64,000 nucleotides of DNA from Eutypella sp. D-1 (taxonomy: Eukaryota > Ascomycota > Sordariomycetes > Xylariales > Diatrypaceae), in the NCBI GenBank assembly GCA_023313575.1, contig JAJTTP010000018.1, positions 1-64,000 on the forward strand, written 5' to 3'. The notes under the pieces are model-generated. The model made no database searches, had not been told where the DNA came from, and saw nothing but the letters and a program-made list of their open reading frames with translations. This document shows positions 11,089-21,554 of this stretch, in pieces; position 1 is the stretch's first letter, and every line of letters begins with the position of its first letter. The translations under genes and the position numbers were made by a program.

Positions 11089-12368
11089 TCATTCCTCCAT
11101 CGGCACGGCAGTCTCATCCATCCTGCGCAACATAGCCTCCTCCTCGCCTCGCTCCCGCGCCTTGACACTCGCAGCGTCCCCGCCATTCGCGACAGCGAGC
11201 CCCCTCCGCCGCATCTCAGCCTCGACGAAGTCCCTAACGACCATGGGGGCGGCAGCGGCGTCGGGGAAGCTGTCAGCGAGGCGGCGGGCCCAGGGGCGAA
11301 CACTGCGCATAGCGACGACGAGGAAGCCGAGTTCCTCGCGGTCGACGTCGAAGACCTCCCACCAGGGACACTCGGGCATCTTGGCGTCGGCGGCGTCCCG
11401 CGCCGCCGCGTACACCGCCGCTACCGCCAGCGCGTGCGGCTGGTGCGTCAGGTACAGCAACTGTGGCGACAGCAGCGCCGCGTTCAGGTACGCCGTTGTC
11501 CGGCCTGCCAATGCCGCCCGCGACTCCGTTTGTGATTGTGAGGTCGAGGCCGACGATGGGTGGTGCTCCCGCTCGAAGAAATCCAGCGCTTGCAGATATG
11601 TCACCGCGAGCCCGTGCGGCAGCGCTACGTGCGTGTCGAAGCCCAGCGCGCACAGGATTCGGCCCTCCAGCGCTAGGATCCGGTTGTGCGCCTCCGCGTA
11701 CGCGCTCTCGCTGAGGTAGTAGGACGACGGGTCGTTCGCGGGGATGTTGTTTTTGGTGTTGTTGGTATTATTATTATCATTACTATTACTATTACTGTTG
11801 TTGTTGTTATTGTTGCCTTCGTTGCTGTTGCTGTTGCTCTTGTGGTCGCCGCCGCCACCGCTGCCTTTGCCGAGTGCCGAGCTCGAGGACAGGAGATACG
11901 CGTATACGTTGCAGACGTCGCGAGGCGGGCAAGGATGGGCGCTGAGTTTGGCGACGAGGAAGAGCGACGCGGCGGAAACGTCCTGTTACACCCACAATCG
12001 CAAAGAGGGGATACGGTCAGCTAGTCACGTCATAGAGCAGGTTTTGTTTTGTTTTGTTTCTCGGGAGACGAAAGCCAGGAAAAATGAAAGGTAAAGTGGA
12101 GGTGGACCGAGGACAGGCTTACGCTGAACTCATCGGCTAGCGGTGACTCGACCAGCCAGTACCGCGCAAGCAGGACGTTGGCCTGCGCCGTGACGGACTG
12201 GGGCAGACGGAGCAGGATGCCGGCGGCCTGGGTCAGGCGCTGCGTCGCGAAGAAGACGAGGTCTTGCAGGTCCGTCGGCATGGCGCTGTAGGACGCCCGC
12301 CGGTAGAGCTGGTCGACGGTTGCCAGCGGGTTCGTCATGTGTGTCGCCGCCATATTGGGTTTGTGCAT
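11089..12368 (-). CDS. L-type cyclin with a poly-Asn/Ser insertion
   Basis: Two exons on the minus strand, 12368-12123 and 11982-11089, joined in phase 0 across a 140-nt intron (GTAAGC donor, CAG acceptor), give 379 residues. Exon 1 carries the first cyclin-fold helices, with the signature AGILLRLPQSVTAQANVLLARY, here quoted only as AGILLRLPQ (encoded near 12190-12240). Exon 2 continues with DVSAASLFLVAKL, then the second cyclin repeat (RILALEGRILCALGF, TYLQALDFF, AVAAVYAAARDA). This layout matches cyclin L, which partners CDK11-type kinases in transcription and splicing control. An Asn/Ser/Asp-rich insertion (encoded at about 11745-11850, AAT/AAC/AGT codons) sits between the two cyclin repeats. 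The start could also be Met6 or Met11. The C-terminus lacks the long RS tail of animal cyclin L. Confidence 0.85.
11745..11850 (-). repeat. Trinucleotide repeat tract coding for poly-Asn/Ser
   Basis: Imperfect AAT/AAC/AGT codons on the minus strand (ATT/GTT/ACT on plus) encode runs of Asn broken by Ser and Asp inside the cyclin. Such tracts change length readily. Confidence 0.85.
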
Positions 12369-14639
12369 ATGGCTATTATTTTCGAAAGGCGAAAAGGAGG
12401 ACTGGGGAAGAGTTCGAACCTCGTAGGCTGGTACGAAATAATTGGACCGTAGCTCTAGAGGTGGGAAATTAAAACGTCATTACGAGGCTGTTAAAAGGTT
12501 GGTTCGAGGCTGAGTTGTTGGGATTAAAGATAGTAAGCCAATTGGAAATGGGAGAGAGTATGTTCGTCTTGTTTTTGTTACCAGGGTAGGCAGGTAGTAG
12601 AATAAGTAAACACTTCAGGTACATACTACTAGGTATAGATAATAATAGCTGGAGCTCGAGAGATAATCTGGGCTATCTTATCTTATCCATCGTGCTATAA
12701 TTGCAGTTACTGCACATGTATTTAGTATGTATTAAGTAGCTATCGCGGTTATATTCTTATTGAAGGGTGGGCCTTGTATTTAGCTCTTACTGTACAAAGG
12801 TGTGTGGTCCTCTCGATGCCCTTTCACCTTGGCGCACTTATAGAACATGTATCTCATGTTTTTTGCCTTCAACAGTTTTTATGATAGCTCATTGTCTGTT
12901 CCGTCTTGACGTCAGCTAATGCTACATTCCGCGCTATCCTTGCTGCATACCATTAATCGACTAAACCCTAAGTATACAATGGGTATGATATTTGTCACAG
13001 TAGATGTATAGTCAAGAACCTTCGAGGTAACAGCTAAGTCACGAAGGTCTCAGTATCATCTCAACTCTTCGCCTCCTATTGAGAAGCGCCTCTCAATGCC
13101 GTGTTCGGACTCGGCATTCCTTTATTACTTACCAACGGGCGGGCCGGATCAGTTACCGGCTCGCCTACGTGCCTCGTGCAACCTTACCTACCCATGTTGC
13201 CATGCTGCCATCCTACCATGAAACCATGATACCACAAGGCTCCATTGGCTATATGGGCAGCCATGCTCATATTATATAATATAACCCGCTAGGTTGGATT
13301 GCCACAAGGCAAATCACTGCTCGAACCATGGCAGATTCAGGGCAGCATCCGCCCTCCCTATCATTCTTTTTAGGATGTAATATTATGCAACACAACATAT
13401 AGATACCATGCTTCAGGCTTCAGGAAGAAATGCTCCCGGTAGCATATACCCGGCACCTGAGTCTTGCGAACCCTATCGGGTCGCTTCGTCCTACCCACGC
13501 CCGTGGTTTTTGTGTGTAGTAACATTGCGACACTCACTTCAACCGCATAACAATATCAGCAACTTCCCAAGACGTTGCTTTAAAGCTTTCGGTGGGGGTC
13601 AGTGCTTCCATCCTCTGCAGGCGTCGACTTCCCCGGGTGCCGCTGTCGATCAATATTGTCCCCGGACTATCGGGTGAAATGCCGTTAGCGCATATATATA
13701 GGAGAGAGGAACACATCGAGATGAGACATCCATGGGATCCATGTTTTGCACATCAACGGTTCGATATGTAAAAGTACGACCAGCCGCTGATCGACTTTGG
13801 GATGCGCCACTTCGCGAATAGCCCGCCATCGTCAAATCGAGCGGCGAGCAAGGTACATGAGCTATTCCGCTGCATGGCTCACCTCTATTACGGACTTAAC
13901 CGTTCCATCGTCGAACACAGACTTGCGTGTCCAACCTACCTCAAAAAGTCCCGAAAGACAAATCTCAAACATGTCTATTCTATGATGGGAGATCGGTGTA
14001 CGAAACGAAAGCCCTCGTTATCGATTGCCCGCCCCTCTTTGTCTTACTGAACTTGCGAAGGAAGGCTATTGTAGACAAGACATTTAGTGTGTCGGTAAGT
14101 GATAAGGAAGCGGTAAGATTTCCAAGGAGTCGGGACCTGAGCCATCCAGACACCACGTCGGGGCCTTTCAAGCCTTGTCTTTCCGTAGTAGCCAAAACCT
14201 TCGAGAACACTTCAGCCTTGCCGACCACAAAGCCTATAACAATGACCTCTTTTTGACAATGCCATTGGACAAATGACCTGTAGATTCGGAGGCTTCTGTG
14301 AAGACAAAGAAACAGAGACAGGAGTTCTTGCAGACAAGGCTGGTGAATAAGGCGCCATCTCTGCCCAAGTTCATTATTTGTTCACAATGGATCTTGTCTT
14401 GCTACCGCTTCCTTTATTCGGGGAGGCATTACTTATAGTCGTCGTCGGAGAGAACCCCAGTGAGACATCTGGCTTCTGTATCAATAAGACATTCAGCGCC
14501 ATTCATCACCCATACCCAGTTGATCTAGGTAAATATTGGTTGGAACAACAATACACCTGAAGACCGAACACACACAGCATAGTACAACCTTTTTTTTTTA
14601 AAAAAAAAAAAGAAAGAAAGAAAGAAAAAGAAAATCACC
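12369..14639. promoter_or_regulatory. Divergent intergenic region, cyclin / Cys-His protein
   Basis: 2.27 kb between two start codons pointing apart. It should contain both promoters. Small open frames overlap on both strands at about 13,797-14,256 but none shows family resemblance or intron support. Immediately before the plus-strand start a T10-A12 run and GAAA repeats (14589-14635) form a nucleosome-disfavouring tract. No RNA gene was recognised. Confidence 0.5.
14589..14635. repeat. T-run/A-run and GAAA microsatellite in a core promoter
   Basis: A run of about ten T is followed directly by about twelve A and then GAAA repeats, ending four bases before the ATG of the next gene. The T/A block is self-complementary. 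Confidence 0.85.
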
Positions 14640-15851
14640 ATGTGCTCAGGCGACGTCTACACTCTGTCGTGCGGCCACACGCTGGTGCACTACCGATCCG
14701 AGTGCCGGAAGACGCGGTGCGGCAAGCCCGGAGGCGAGGGCTCGCACCACTTCCTGGCCGATACCTGCGCCAAGTGCGACCCGGAGTTCCGGGCGAGCCA
14801 GATCGGGCGGAAGTACCGGGCGGCGCAGTCGGAGCTGACGGCGCGGCTGACGGAGGCCCTCAAGGCGCGGCGCGCCGACGAGGTGGCGCGGATCCACGAC
14901 GAGCTGGAGCGCCTGCGGGAGCGCACCAACGCCGCCATCGGCGAGGAGAAGAACCGGCGCGTGGGCACTACCAACATCGACGGCGTGGAGTACCCGACCG
15001 CGCACGTGCCGAGCGTGATCCGGGTCATTACCAATGGTGGGCCCGAGGCCGCGGGCTACACTTCCCGGTGGATTGACGGTAAGAACATATGGATGCCGGT
15101 CGCGGAAGCGGAGCGGCAAATCGAGGAGGAGCAGCGCCTGCGCGTGCGCGAGGGCAAGCCGCGCGTCCCCCTTCGCGTCGGACCGCGCGTGACGAGGCCC
15201 AAGGTCGACCCCCTCGAGTACCTCAACCGCAAGCTCGACGAGCAGCGCCTGGCGCGCCTTCACGAGGGCGTCGAGGAGTTCGAGCGCAGGCTGGAGGCGG
15301 ACGCGCGCAGGAAGGCCGAGGGCAAGAAGCGGGAGGAGGCCGCCTCCGCTGCCGTCGCTGCCTCTGCTGCTGAGGCGGCAGCACGGACGAGGAAGCAGCA
15401 CCACCAGCTGCCGGAGCCCGAGGACCCCATTGGCGAGCACACCCCGCTCCACCCACTCCGGCACAAGAAGAAGATCGCGGCTTGGTTGCCCACTCCCGAA
15501 GAGTTAGACGAGCTGGCGGAGTGCATGTCGGAAATGGACTTCGACTTCGAGCCCGAGCCCGAGCCTGAGCTCCGGCCATCGCTCGCAGGTGAGTCCTCCC
15601 CGAGCTCCCGCGCCACCACCGCCGCAGCGGCCTCATCGAGCAGCGGGAAGAAGTACGTCATCAAGGGGCCCAAGGCCAAGTCTAGGACCCCCGTCAGCAA
15701 GCCGGCGCAAGAAAAAGCCGAGGATGAGGACGGCGACATTTGGTTAGGCTTGATTGACGCCGAGGAGCGGAAGCGGAAGGCTAAGGCTAAGGCTAAGAGT
15801 AAGTTGTCCCCCAGGGCGATGGTCCCCGGTAGTACACCTTACCAGTCGTAG
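14640..15851 (+). CDS. Uncharacterised fungal protein with N-terminal Cys/His cluster
   Basis: Single exon of 403 residues with strong GC3 bias. The first 48 residues hold a regular metal-ligand-like pattern: Cys11-x-His13, Cys22, Cys27, His36/His37 and Cys43-x2-Cys46, suggesting a small zinc-binding module. A charged coiled-coil-like helix follows (about residues 60-105, rich in Ala, Arg, Glu), then a conserved-looking segment with NIDGVEYPTAHVPSVI. The rest is Arg/Glu/Ala-rich and low in complexity, ending in Lys/Ala repeats (KRKAKAKAKSK). I recall similar Cys/His starts in uncharacterised proteins of Sordariomycetes but know no function. The start ATG sits in an ATCACCATG context, good for fungi. 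It converges on the next gene with about 200 bp between stops. Confidence 0.8.
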   Translation: MCSGDVYTLSCGHTLVHYRSECRKTRCGKPGGEGSHHFLADTCAKCDPEFRASQIGRKYRAAQSELTARLTEALKARRADEVARIHDELERLRERTNAAIGEEKNRRVGTTNIDGVEYPTAHVPSVIRVITNGGPEAAGYTSRWIDGKNIWMPVAEAERQIEEEQRLRVREGKPRVPLRVGPRVTRPKVDPLEYLNRKLDEQRLARLHEGVEEFERRLEADARRKAEGKKREEAASAAVAASAAEAAARTRKQHHQLPEPEDPIGEHTPLHPLRHKKKIAAWLPTPEELDELAECMSEMDFDFEPEPEPELRPSLAGESSPSSRATTAAAASSSSGKKYVIKGPKAKSRTPVSKPAQEKAEDEDGDIWLGLIDAEERKRKAKAKAKSKLSPRAMVPGSTPYQS

Positions 15852-16053
15852 GTCATCGGTAAATATATATTCTGCTTGGGTTTGTTTTCATTCACATTTT
15901 TCTATTTCTTTCTATCTATCTAGCCAGGCAATTAGCGGGGTAATTCAATCAAGTGATCTTCCTTCCTAACTTTTATACAGTTTTCTCCTAGCATTAAAAA
16001 ACCAAGTGCTTCTTAAAGTCTCTCTCTCTCTTTCTGACTCTGACTCTGACTCA

Positions 16054-18006
16054 TCACGCTTGTCCGTTCCCCAGATTGAAGCCCTCCGGAAAGTTCACGG
16101 TTCCCATGTGCTGCGCTATATCGAGCGGTGTGATCGGCGTGACGATTCCCCCTTCCGTATTACTGCTGCCCGACGCCGCTGTCGTCGCCGCTCCATTCCC
16201 CACCGCCGCAGCTCTGGACTCCTGAATATCCTTCTTCGCCCTCGCGTACTCCCTGGTGCGCGAGGTGGCTAGCTTGCCGGCGCGGCGCCGGTCTGTCGGG
16301 CACCGCAGAAGCGGTACCTGGATGATGGCCGCGAAGACGTCGAACACCTTCTCGACGGGGACGTTGTGCCGCCGCGCCACCTCCTCGAAGGGAAACCGCT
16401 CCTGGCACGTCTCCGCCACATCCACGATCAGGTTCGGCGACGGCTTCCGGTATGTTGGCTGGATGAGCGACGCCGGAGGCTTCACGGGGGCGGGCGTCGT
16501 GGCGTGGGTGGTGCCAGTGGATGAAGAAGTTGGCGAAGTTTCCGTGCCCTTGGCTCCTGACTTGGGACTCTTCTTTTCCTGGGTCGCTGTAGCAGCACCG
16601 CTGGGCGTAGCATTCGGCATCGGGCTCCCCGCTTTTCCTTCCGGCTTTCCTACAGGGGTGTTTGCTCTTGGATGTACCCCTTGAGGCGACTGAGGAGGCG
16701 GGGCAGAAGCGGGGGGCTGTGGTGGTGGCTGCACAAATACCTGGGGCGTGAGGTTGGTAAAGCCGTTTCCTTGGACCGGCATCATCATCGGAAAGCTCGG
16801 CGCGAACGGGTGCATGCCATGCGGCGTCATACCCATCATGTGAGGCGGGAGAGGCTGCCCGTACGCCGCCTGGTGGCACGGCATCTGTGGCATTAGCTGA
16901 TGCGGGGGCATGTGCTGCTGCTGCTGCGGCATCAATGCCATCCCCGGCGCTCTGGCCATATTGCTGGCCTGCTGCCTCATCCTGGCGCAGACCAGACAGG
17001 GCTGCTTCACATTCTTGTGCTGAGTCGTGGGCTTGGCAGTTACTTGCTCCGCCGCCGCCCCGTGGCACTGCTGGGAATCATGCACCTGCGCGGGCTCAGA
17101 GCGAGGCGCCGGAGGAGGTGGAGGTGGCGGTGGCATGGATGACGTCTTGCCGTGAGACGGGTTGGAAGGCTCGCTCGTTCCTGAAGCTGGAGAAGCTGGC
17201 TGGTTGACTGGGGTATTCAATACATGAAGCCGACCCGTCGAAGAGCCCTGGGCATTATCTGAATGTCCTGCCTCTTTACCAGTAGTAGTCGCCGGCTCGG
17301 CAGCGCTCTCTTTCATACTATGAACTGCCTGCCCCCCATTAGAGCTTCCATGAAGACTGGGATCGGCTGCTGGGTCTCCACATGGGTGGAGACTCAACTC
17401 TGCGGGAGAGATGGTCTGCGGAGGCAGCTGTTTCGGGGACAGTTCTGGGGAGCTCGGCGGCCTCGGACCCCGCCGTGGCTGGTCGAACACAAAGTTCTCC
17501 AGAACCGGAAGTGACACGCCCCTGATCCCGTATGTGAGCTCGACTGCCTGCATGTCCGATGGTAATCCTACCATCCCAGTGCTCAGCCGCCTTTCGGATC
17601 CCGGGCTTGCCTCGCTCGTGTTACTAGTATCGTGCATGGGCATAGGCATGGGCATGGGAAAGGACATCGGGTTAGGAAATGGCTCAGGCATGTGGACAGG
17701 GCCACAAGCAGGAGGCATATTCGGGAAAGAGACCGGTGGGCCTGAAGGAGCGCACTGTGGTGGGCGACATTGCGGCGGGTGACACTCCAGTTGGTGTTTC
17801 TTATCGCTGACCCTGCGCCTCTTCACTGGCTGCGAGGAGATGAACTGAACATCGTCATCGTCGGACCTCTTCGAAGGGATCACTGAAGGGGGCGCTGTTG
17901 TAGTGGGAGGCATGGCGATGGACGAGGGTCCCGGGGCATGATTCTGAGCCATTATGGGATCTGACATGTCATATTGACCAAGTGACGGGTGCTGCTGAAC
18001 TGGCAT
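16054..18006 (-). CDS. Pro/Gln/Met-rich protein with conserved C-terminal helical domain
   Basis: Single exon of 650 residues from the ATG at 18006 (MPVQQHPSLG). The frame continues upstream to 18066 but begins at TTG; an ATG at 18042 is a weaker alternative. Residues 1-430 are disordered: Pro, Gln, Met, His and Ser-rich, with a basic KRRR patch near residue 80 and an eight-proline run. A CxxC pair (CLVCARMRQQ) lies near the middle. The ordered part is near the C-terminus, encoded about 16,240-16,470: NLIVDVAETCQ, FPFEEVARRHNVPVEKV, FDVFAAIIQVPLL. Its VARRHNVPVEKV core looks like a helix-turn-helix, so DNA binding or a transcription role is possible. That is inference; I cannot name the family. 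Confidence 0.8.
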   Translation of the reverse strand: MPVQQHPSLGQYDMSDPIMAQNHAPGPSSIAMPPTTTAPPSVIPSKRSDDDDVQFISSQPVKRRRVSDKKHQLECHPPQCRPPQCAPSGPPVSFPNMPPACGPVHMPEPFPNPMSFPMPMPMPMHDTSNTSEASPGSERRLSTGMVGLPSDMQAVELTYGIRGVSLPVLENFVFDQPRRGPRPPSSPELSPKQLPPQTISPAELSLHPCGDPAADPSLHGSSNGGQAVHSMKESAAEPATTTGKEAGHSDNAQGSSTGRLHVLNTPVNQPASPASGTSEPSNPSHGKTSSMPPPPPPPPAPRSEPAQVHDSQQCHGAAAEQVTAKPTTQHKNVKQPCLVCARMRQQASNMARAPGMALMPQQQQHMPPHQLMPQMPCHQAAYGQPLPPHMMGMTPHGMHPFAPSFPMMMPVQGNGFTNLTPQVFVQPPPQPPASAPPPQSPQGVHPRANTPVGKPEGKAGSPMPNATPSGAATATQEKKSPKSGAKGTETSPTSSSTGTTHATTPAPVKPPASLIQPTYRKPSPNLIVDVAETCQERFPFEEVARRHNVPVEKVFDVFAAIIQVPLLRCPTDRRRAGKLATSRTREYARAKKDIQESRAAAVGNGAATTAASGSSNTEGGIVTPITPLDIAQHMGTVNFPEGFNLGNGQA

Positions 18007-19096
18007 TTTCTTGTCAGAGTGATGGCACCAGAGTACATACATATATTTGTCCTTGACTCTCTGCAATATGTGGTCTCCCCACAGTCTTTTAAGGGCTTTT
18101 TTGAGTCAATGAAGATCAATAGAAACGATGAAAAGCAGGTATTCAACATTTTGCAACACTTTATAAATCTCACGAAGATATGTTCTTTCAGGCACATACA
18201 GGTAGCACACAGACATACATGTAGCCATTTTCTTTCTCAAGAAAGGGCTGAGGCAGACTCAGACCCCATCTGAGTTAGTTGTGAACCTCCCCATTGTTGG
18301 AAAAGGGCTCTCTTTCGTATAACAGTTGGATGTTGGTGCTTGAAAGGAAGTTCACAGGGTTTAACAAACCCTGGCCTAACCGGTGTGGACTCAAGGAGCA
18401 TAAGCGATAGATAAATCTAACGTTGCATGTTACTGCTTTAAGTGTATCATGACCTAGCAAACACCAAAAGTCGCATCGTATTAGATGAATCAGGGGTATT
18501 TATCTATAGCAGAAATTTCCAGAGGTATCTGTGAGGCATTGTGAGACATTCTATCTGTTCTCCTCTTGGATGTACAAGTGTCCAGGATAATGGAAGAGAA
18601 AGGGGTTATGACAGGTGTCACACGCTGGCTGGCAGTTGGCACAGGAGGTGTTGATTGCAAACTTGGGAGCTCCTAAGCTTTAATTTGTTACATAATCAAT
18701 GGTCCACACCAGTTAGCTATCAGATAGCGGGGTAGTTACAACTCTCCAGGGTTATGTGTAATTGACAATCCACCTGGAAAGTGCAACCTGGGGTACCTAG
18801 GTACCTTATGCCTAACTTACTAAGTACCTAGGTACCCACTTTATCCACCAACAAACAGCCCTGATTAAGACCCTGATTGATGCCCTGGAACCCAGCCCTG
18901 GAGGAGCCTAGGCAGCCTGTAGCGCAACCTACCTAAGTGCCTGGTAGTTACCTGAAGACATCTTACCTAACATCTTCCACATCTTCTCTTCATCTTCTTA
19001 CTCTTGTTCTGATTCTTGACTTTCTTCACCTCCCCTTCTTCTGCCTGGAATTTCTTAACCAAGAAGAACCTGACAGAAGCAACCTTTCAAGGAACC
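18007..19096. promoter_or_regulatory. Divergent promoter region upstream of csn6
   Basis: 1.09 kb between opposite start codons. Two TACCTAGGTA palindromes lie at 18794-18803 and 18825-18834, within 41 bp. A CT-rich stretch at about 18,960-19,045 precedes the csn6 ATG, as is usual at fungal transcription starts. No gene or RNA recognised. Confidence 0.55.
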
Positions 19097-20407
19097 ATGG
19101 AGGCTTCAGCGGACAAGAATTCCCTCTTGTCCTCGCAGAAGTCATCTGAATCCGGATTACAGGCTGTGCTGCACCCCCTCGTCCTCCTCACCATATCCGA
19201 CTATATCACGCGACATACTCTGAGAGAGCAGAGTGGCCCTATAGTCGGGGCTTTGATAGGCCAGCAAAATGGAAGAGAAATCACCATAGAACATGCTTTC
19301 GAGTGTGCCACTCTAGAGGAGAATGATAATGTCATTCTCCATGCTGACTGGTTCGCACAGCGGTTAGACCAGAGTTGGTATATCCCTGGCCTGATCGCAG
19401 AGGACTTTTTTTGCTAATCAGAATCGGCTGCAGTGAAACAAATCCACAAGTCCCCTCAGCTCGACCTCGTCGGTTGGTATACAGTCCTCCCAAAATCCGG
19501 GCCCACAATGACTATCCTACCGATTCATACCTATCTCCTTTCAGAGCATAACGAATCCTCTTTGCTCTTGGGTTTCCACCCCGAGGAGGCCGTTGATCAT
19601 TCCGCCGGAAGTAAGCTACCGTTGACAATCTACGAATCGATCTACGAAGTGGACGAACCGAGGGGTGGCGATCAGGGTGAAGACAAGGAGATGCGGGATG
19701 GAGAGCCCCCGCTGAAACTGAAGTTCAGGGAGCTCCCCTACTCGGTCGAGACTGGGGGGGCTGAGATGATCAGTATGGACTTTATTGCGCGAGGAGCAGG
19801 TAATGCGACGGTTAGCGAGCAGAGGGACCAACAGCAACCAGCCAAGGATCCCAAGGCCAAGGATCCCAAGGGAAAGCAACCCCAACATGAAGTTGAAAAG
19901 GAGGAAACAGCTGCGGCCGCGGCCACAGCTGCAGCAAATCCGCAGGTCCTGTCAAAAGATGATGAAGAGATGATTGCAGCATTAACCGCCAAGGCGAATT
20001 CGGTAAAAATGCTTCAATCCCGCATCAATCTTTTAACTACCTACCTTGAGCGACTTCCTCCATCCTATCTATCAGCTGCCGGGGCCGAGACTGAGACCCC
20101 TGACGGCTCTCACACAACTCCGTCGCATACTATTCTACGTTCCATACAAGCCCTTGTCAACAGGTTATCACTCGTGGTTCCATCCAACACGGAAGCCTTC
20201 AAGCAAGAGATGCTCAGCGAAGCCAACGACGTCCACCTCATGGGCTTACTCAATGACGTTATGCAGAGCATGACTGAAGCCCGCAGCATCGGTAAGAAGT
20301 TCAGCGTTGTTGAGGCGTCTAAGGTTCATGCCCGGAAGCTTGTGGAAAACGCGATGACTGCGGAGCGTAGTGGCTTCATGGCTGGAGCTGGGGACCTTAG
20401 CATGTGA
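19097..20407 (+). CDS. csn6: COP9 signalosome subunit 6 (MPN-domain, non-catalytic)
   Basis: CSN6 pairs with CSN5 in the signalosome that removes NEDD8 from cullins. Exons 19097-19373 and 19434-20407 join in phase to give 416 residues. The 60-nt intron has an unusual GTTGGT donor, a GCTAATC branch site and a CAG acceptor; the nearby GTATAT donor breaks the frame. The MPN domain spans about residues 20-170 ([35 protein letters not shown]). It lacks the JAMM metal ligands, as expected for CSN6 and unlike CSN5. A Lys/Glu/Ala linker ([11 protein letters not shown], then an Ala run) precedes the helical C-terminal segment. The ATG at 19097 is in a good context (GGAACCATGG); the open frame before it starts with TTG. 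Confidence 0.9.
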
Positions 20408-21554
20408 GACGATGGATCACCAGGTTCGACACATTGTATCTCCATTCAGTGAGGGGCATGATGCTACTCTTCTGACCGCGACTCCGAAGTGTGGAGTACG
20501 CTTTTAGCCTTTAGAAGGTTCTTGACTTATGGCATTTGCATGGCGAAGGAGGCGTTTATGGATAGCCACGTGATGCTGCCTTGAGCGGGAATTAAAACAT
20601 AGAGGAAGGTCCTGACTATGAGAAGAGCAGCGTAATATACGCGGAAGCCCAGATATCAGAAAGATACAAAGTGACTGCCCCCGGGTGTATAACTTTGCTG
20701 TGATACCAAAACATATGGTATGTGGTTCCTGCATTGCTAACACTCTGGATACGGAGTACAACCCCTACGATCGTCCAGTACTTAGTACCAGCCACTTGCT
20801 ATTGACGCGCCGTGACACGGGAAATCCCTAGGTAACCTGTATGCGGTCGAACAGCCAGATCAGTTAACTACCAACCATTATATCGCATTATCATATCCAA
20901 TCTTACAAGTTGCTTATTTGCCTCTGCCCACTAGTGACTGAACACATTCTACCAACCAATTACCGATTACCCCCCTTCCCTCCCCACCCCGGCCCCCCAA
21001 CACACTATCTCTTTCCTGAAGCCCTGAATGTATAGTGGAAACGAGAGAAGCCCAGAGGGACCTGACAATAGTTGAGGGTCAACTGAAGAAAAAAAAGTTA
21101 CAAAGCACATAGGTGGTATTCCCAACACCCTGTTTCCTTTTGAAAAATCAAAAATTCCTTTTCCGACTTGCCCAGCTCGCCGGCCCTATTCTGTCCTTTT
21201 GGAATTTCGAGGGCAGCCCTTCAAAAAGGTTTCCCGTCACCTAAACCACCAAGGCATAACAACGCCCTGTCTAAAGATAGAGAGTGCTGATGCGAAAATT
21301 TTCTATGCCTGATTGAAAAACTCATTGGCATGAGAAAAAGAGAACCCGGTAGGCACGTGACGTTAAGATAAGATCAGCGATCGAAGGAAGGTGGAAAAGG
21401 AGAATGTCGAGTCGAGTGTGCGGCGCTCCATCTTGTGATTAGGTGCGAACCTATGGCCATCGTTAAGGTGATAGAGTTCCTGAAGTCTAGCTCCCTTGAT
21501 TATTTTTCATTATTCTCTTTTCCCCATGTTTCTTCGTCTCTGGCAGAGGCGCGC
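20408..21554. other. Convergent intergenic region after csn6
   Basis: 1.15 kb between two facing stop codons. It holds two 3' UTRs and otherwise C-rich then A-rich sequence. No gene, RNA or repeat family recognised. Confidence 0.5.

Noticed and set aside
12400..12430. Possible tRNA B box GGTTCGAACT on the minus strand
   Set aside because: T-stem is only three base pairs and no A box lies at the right distance.
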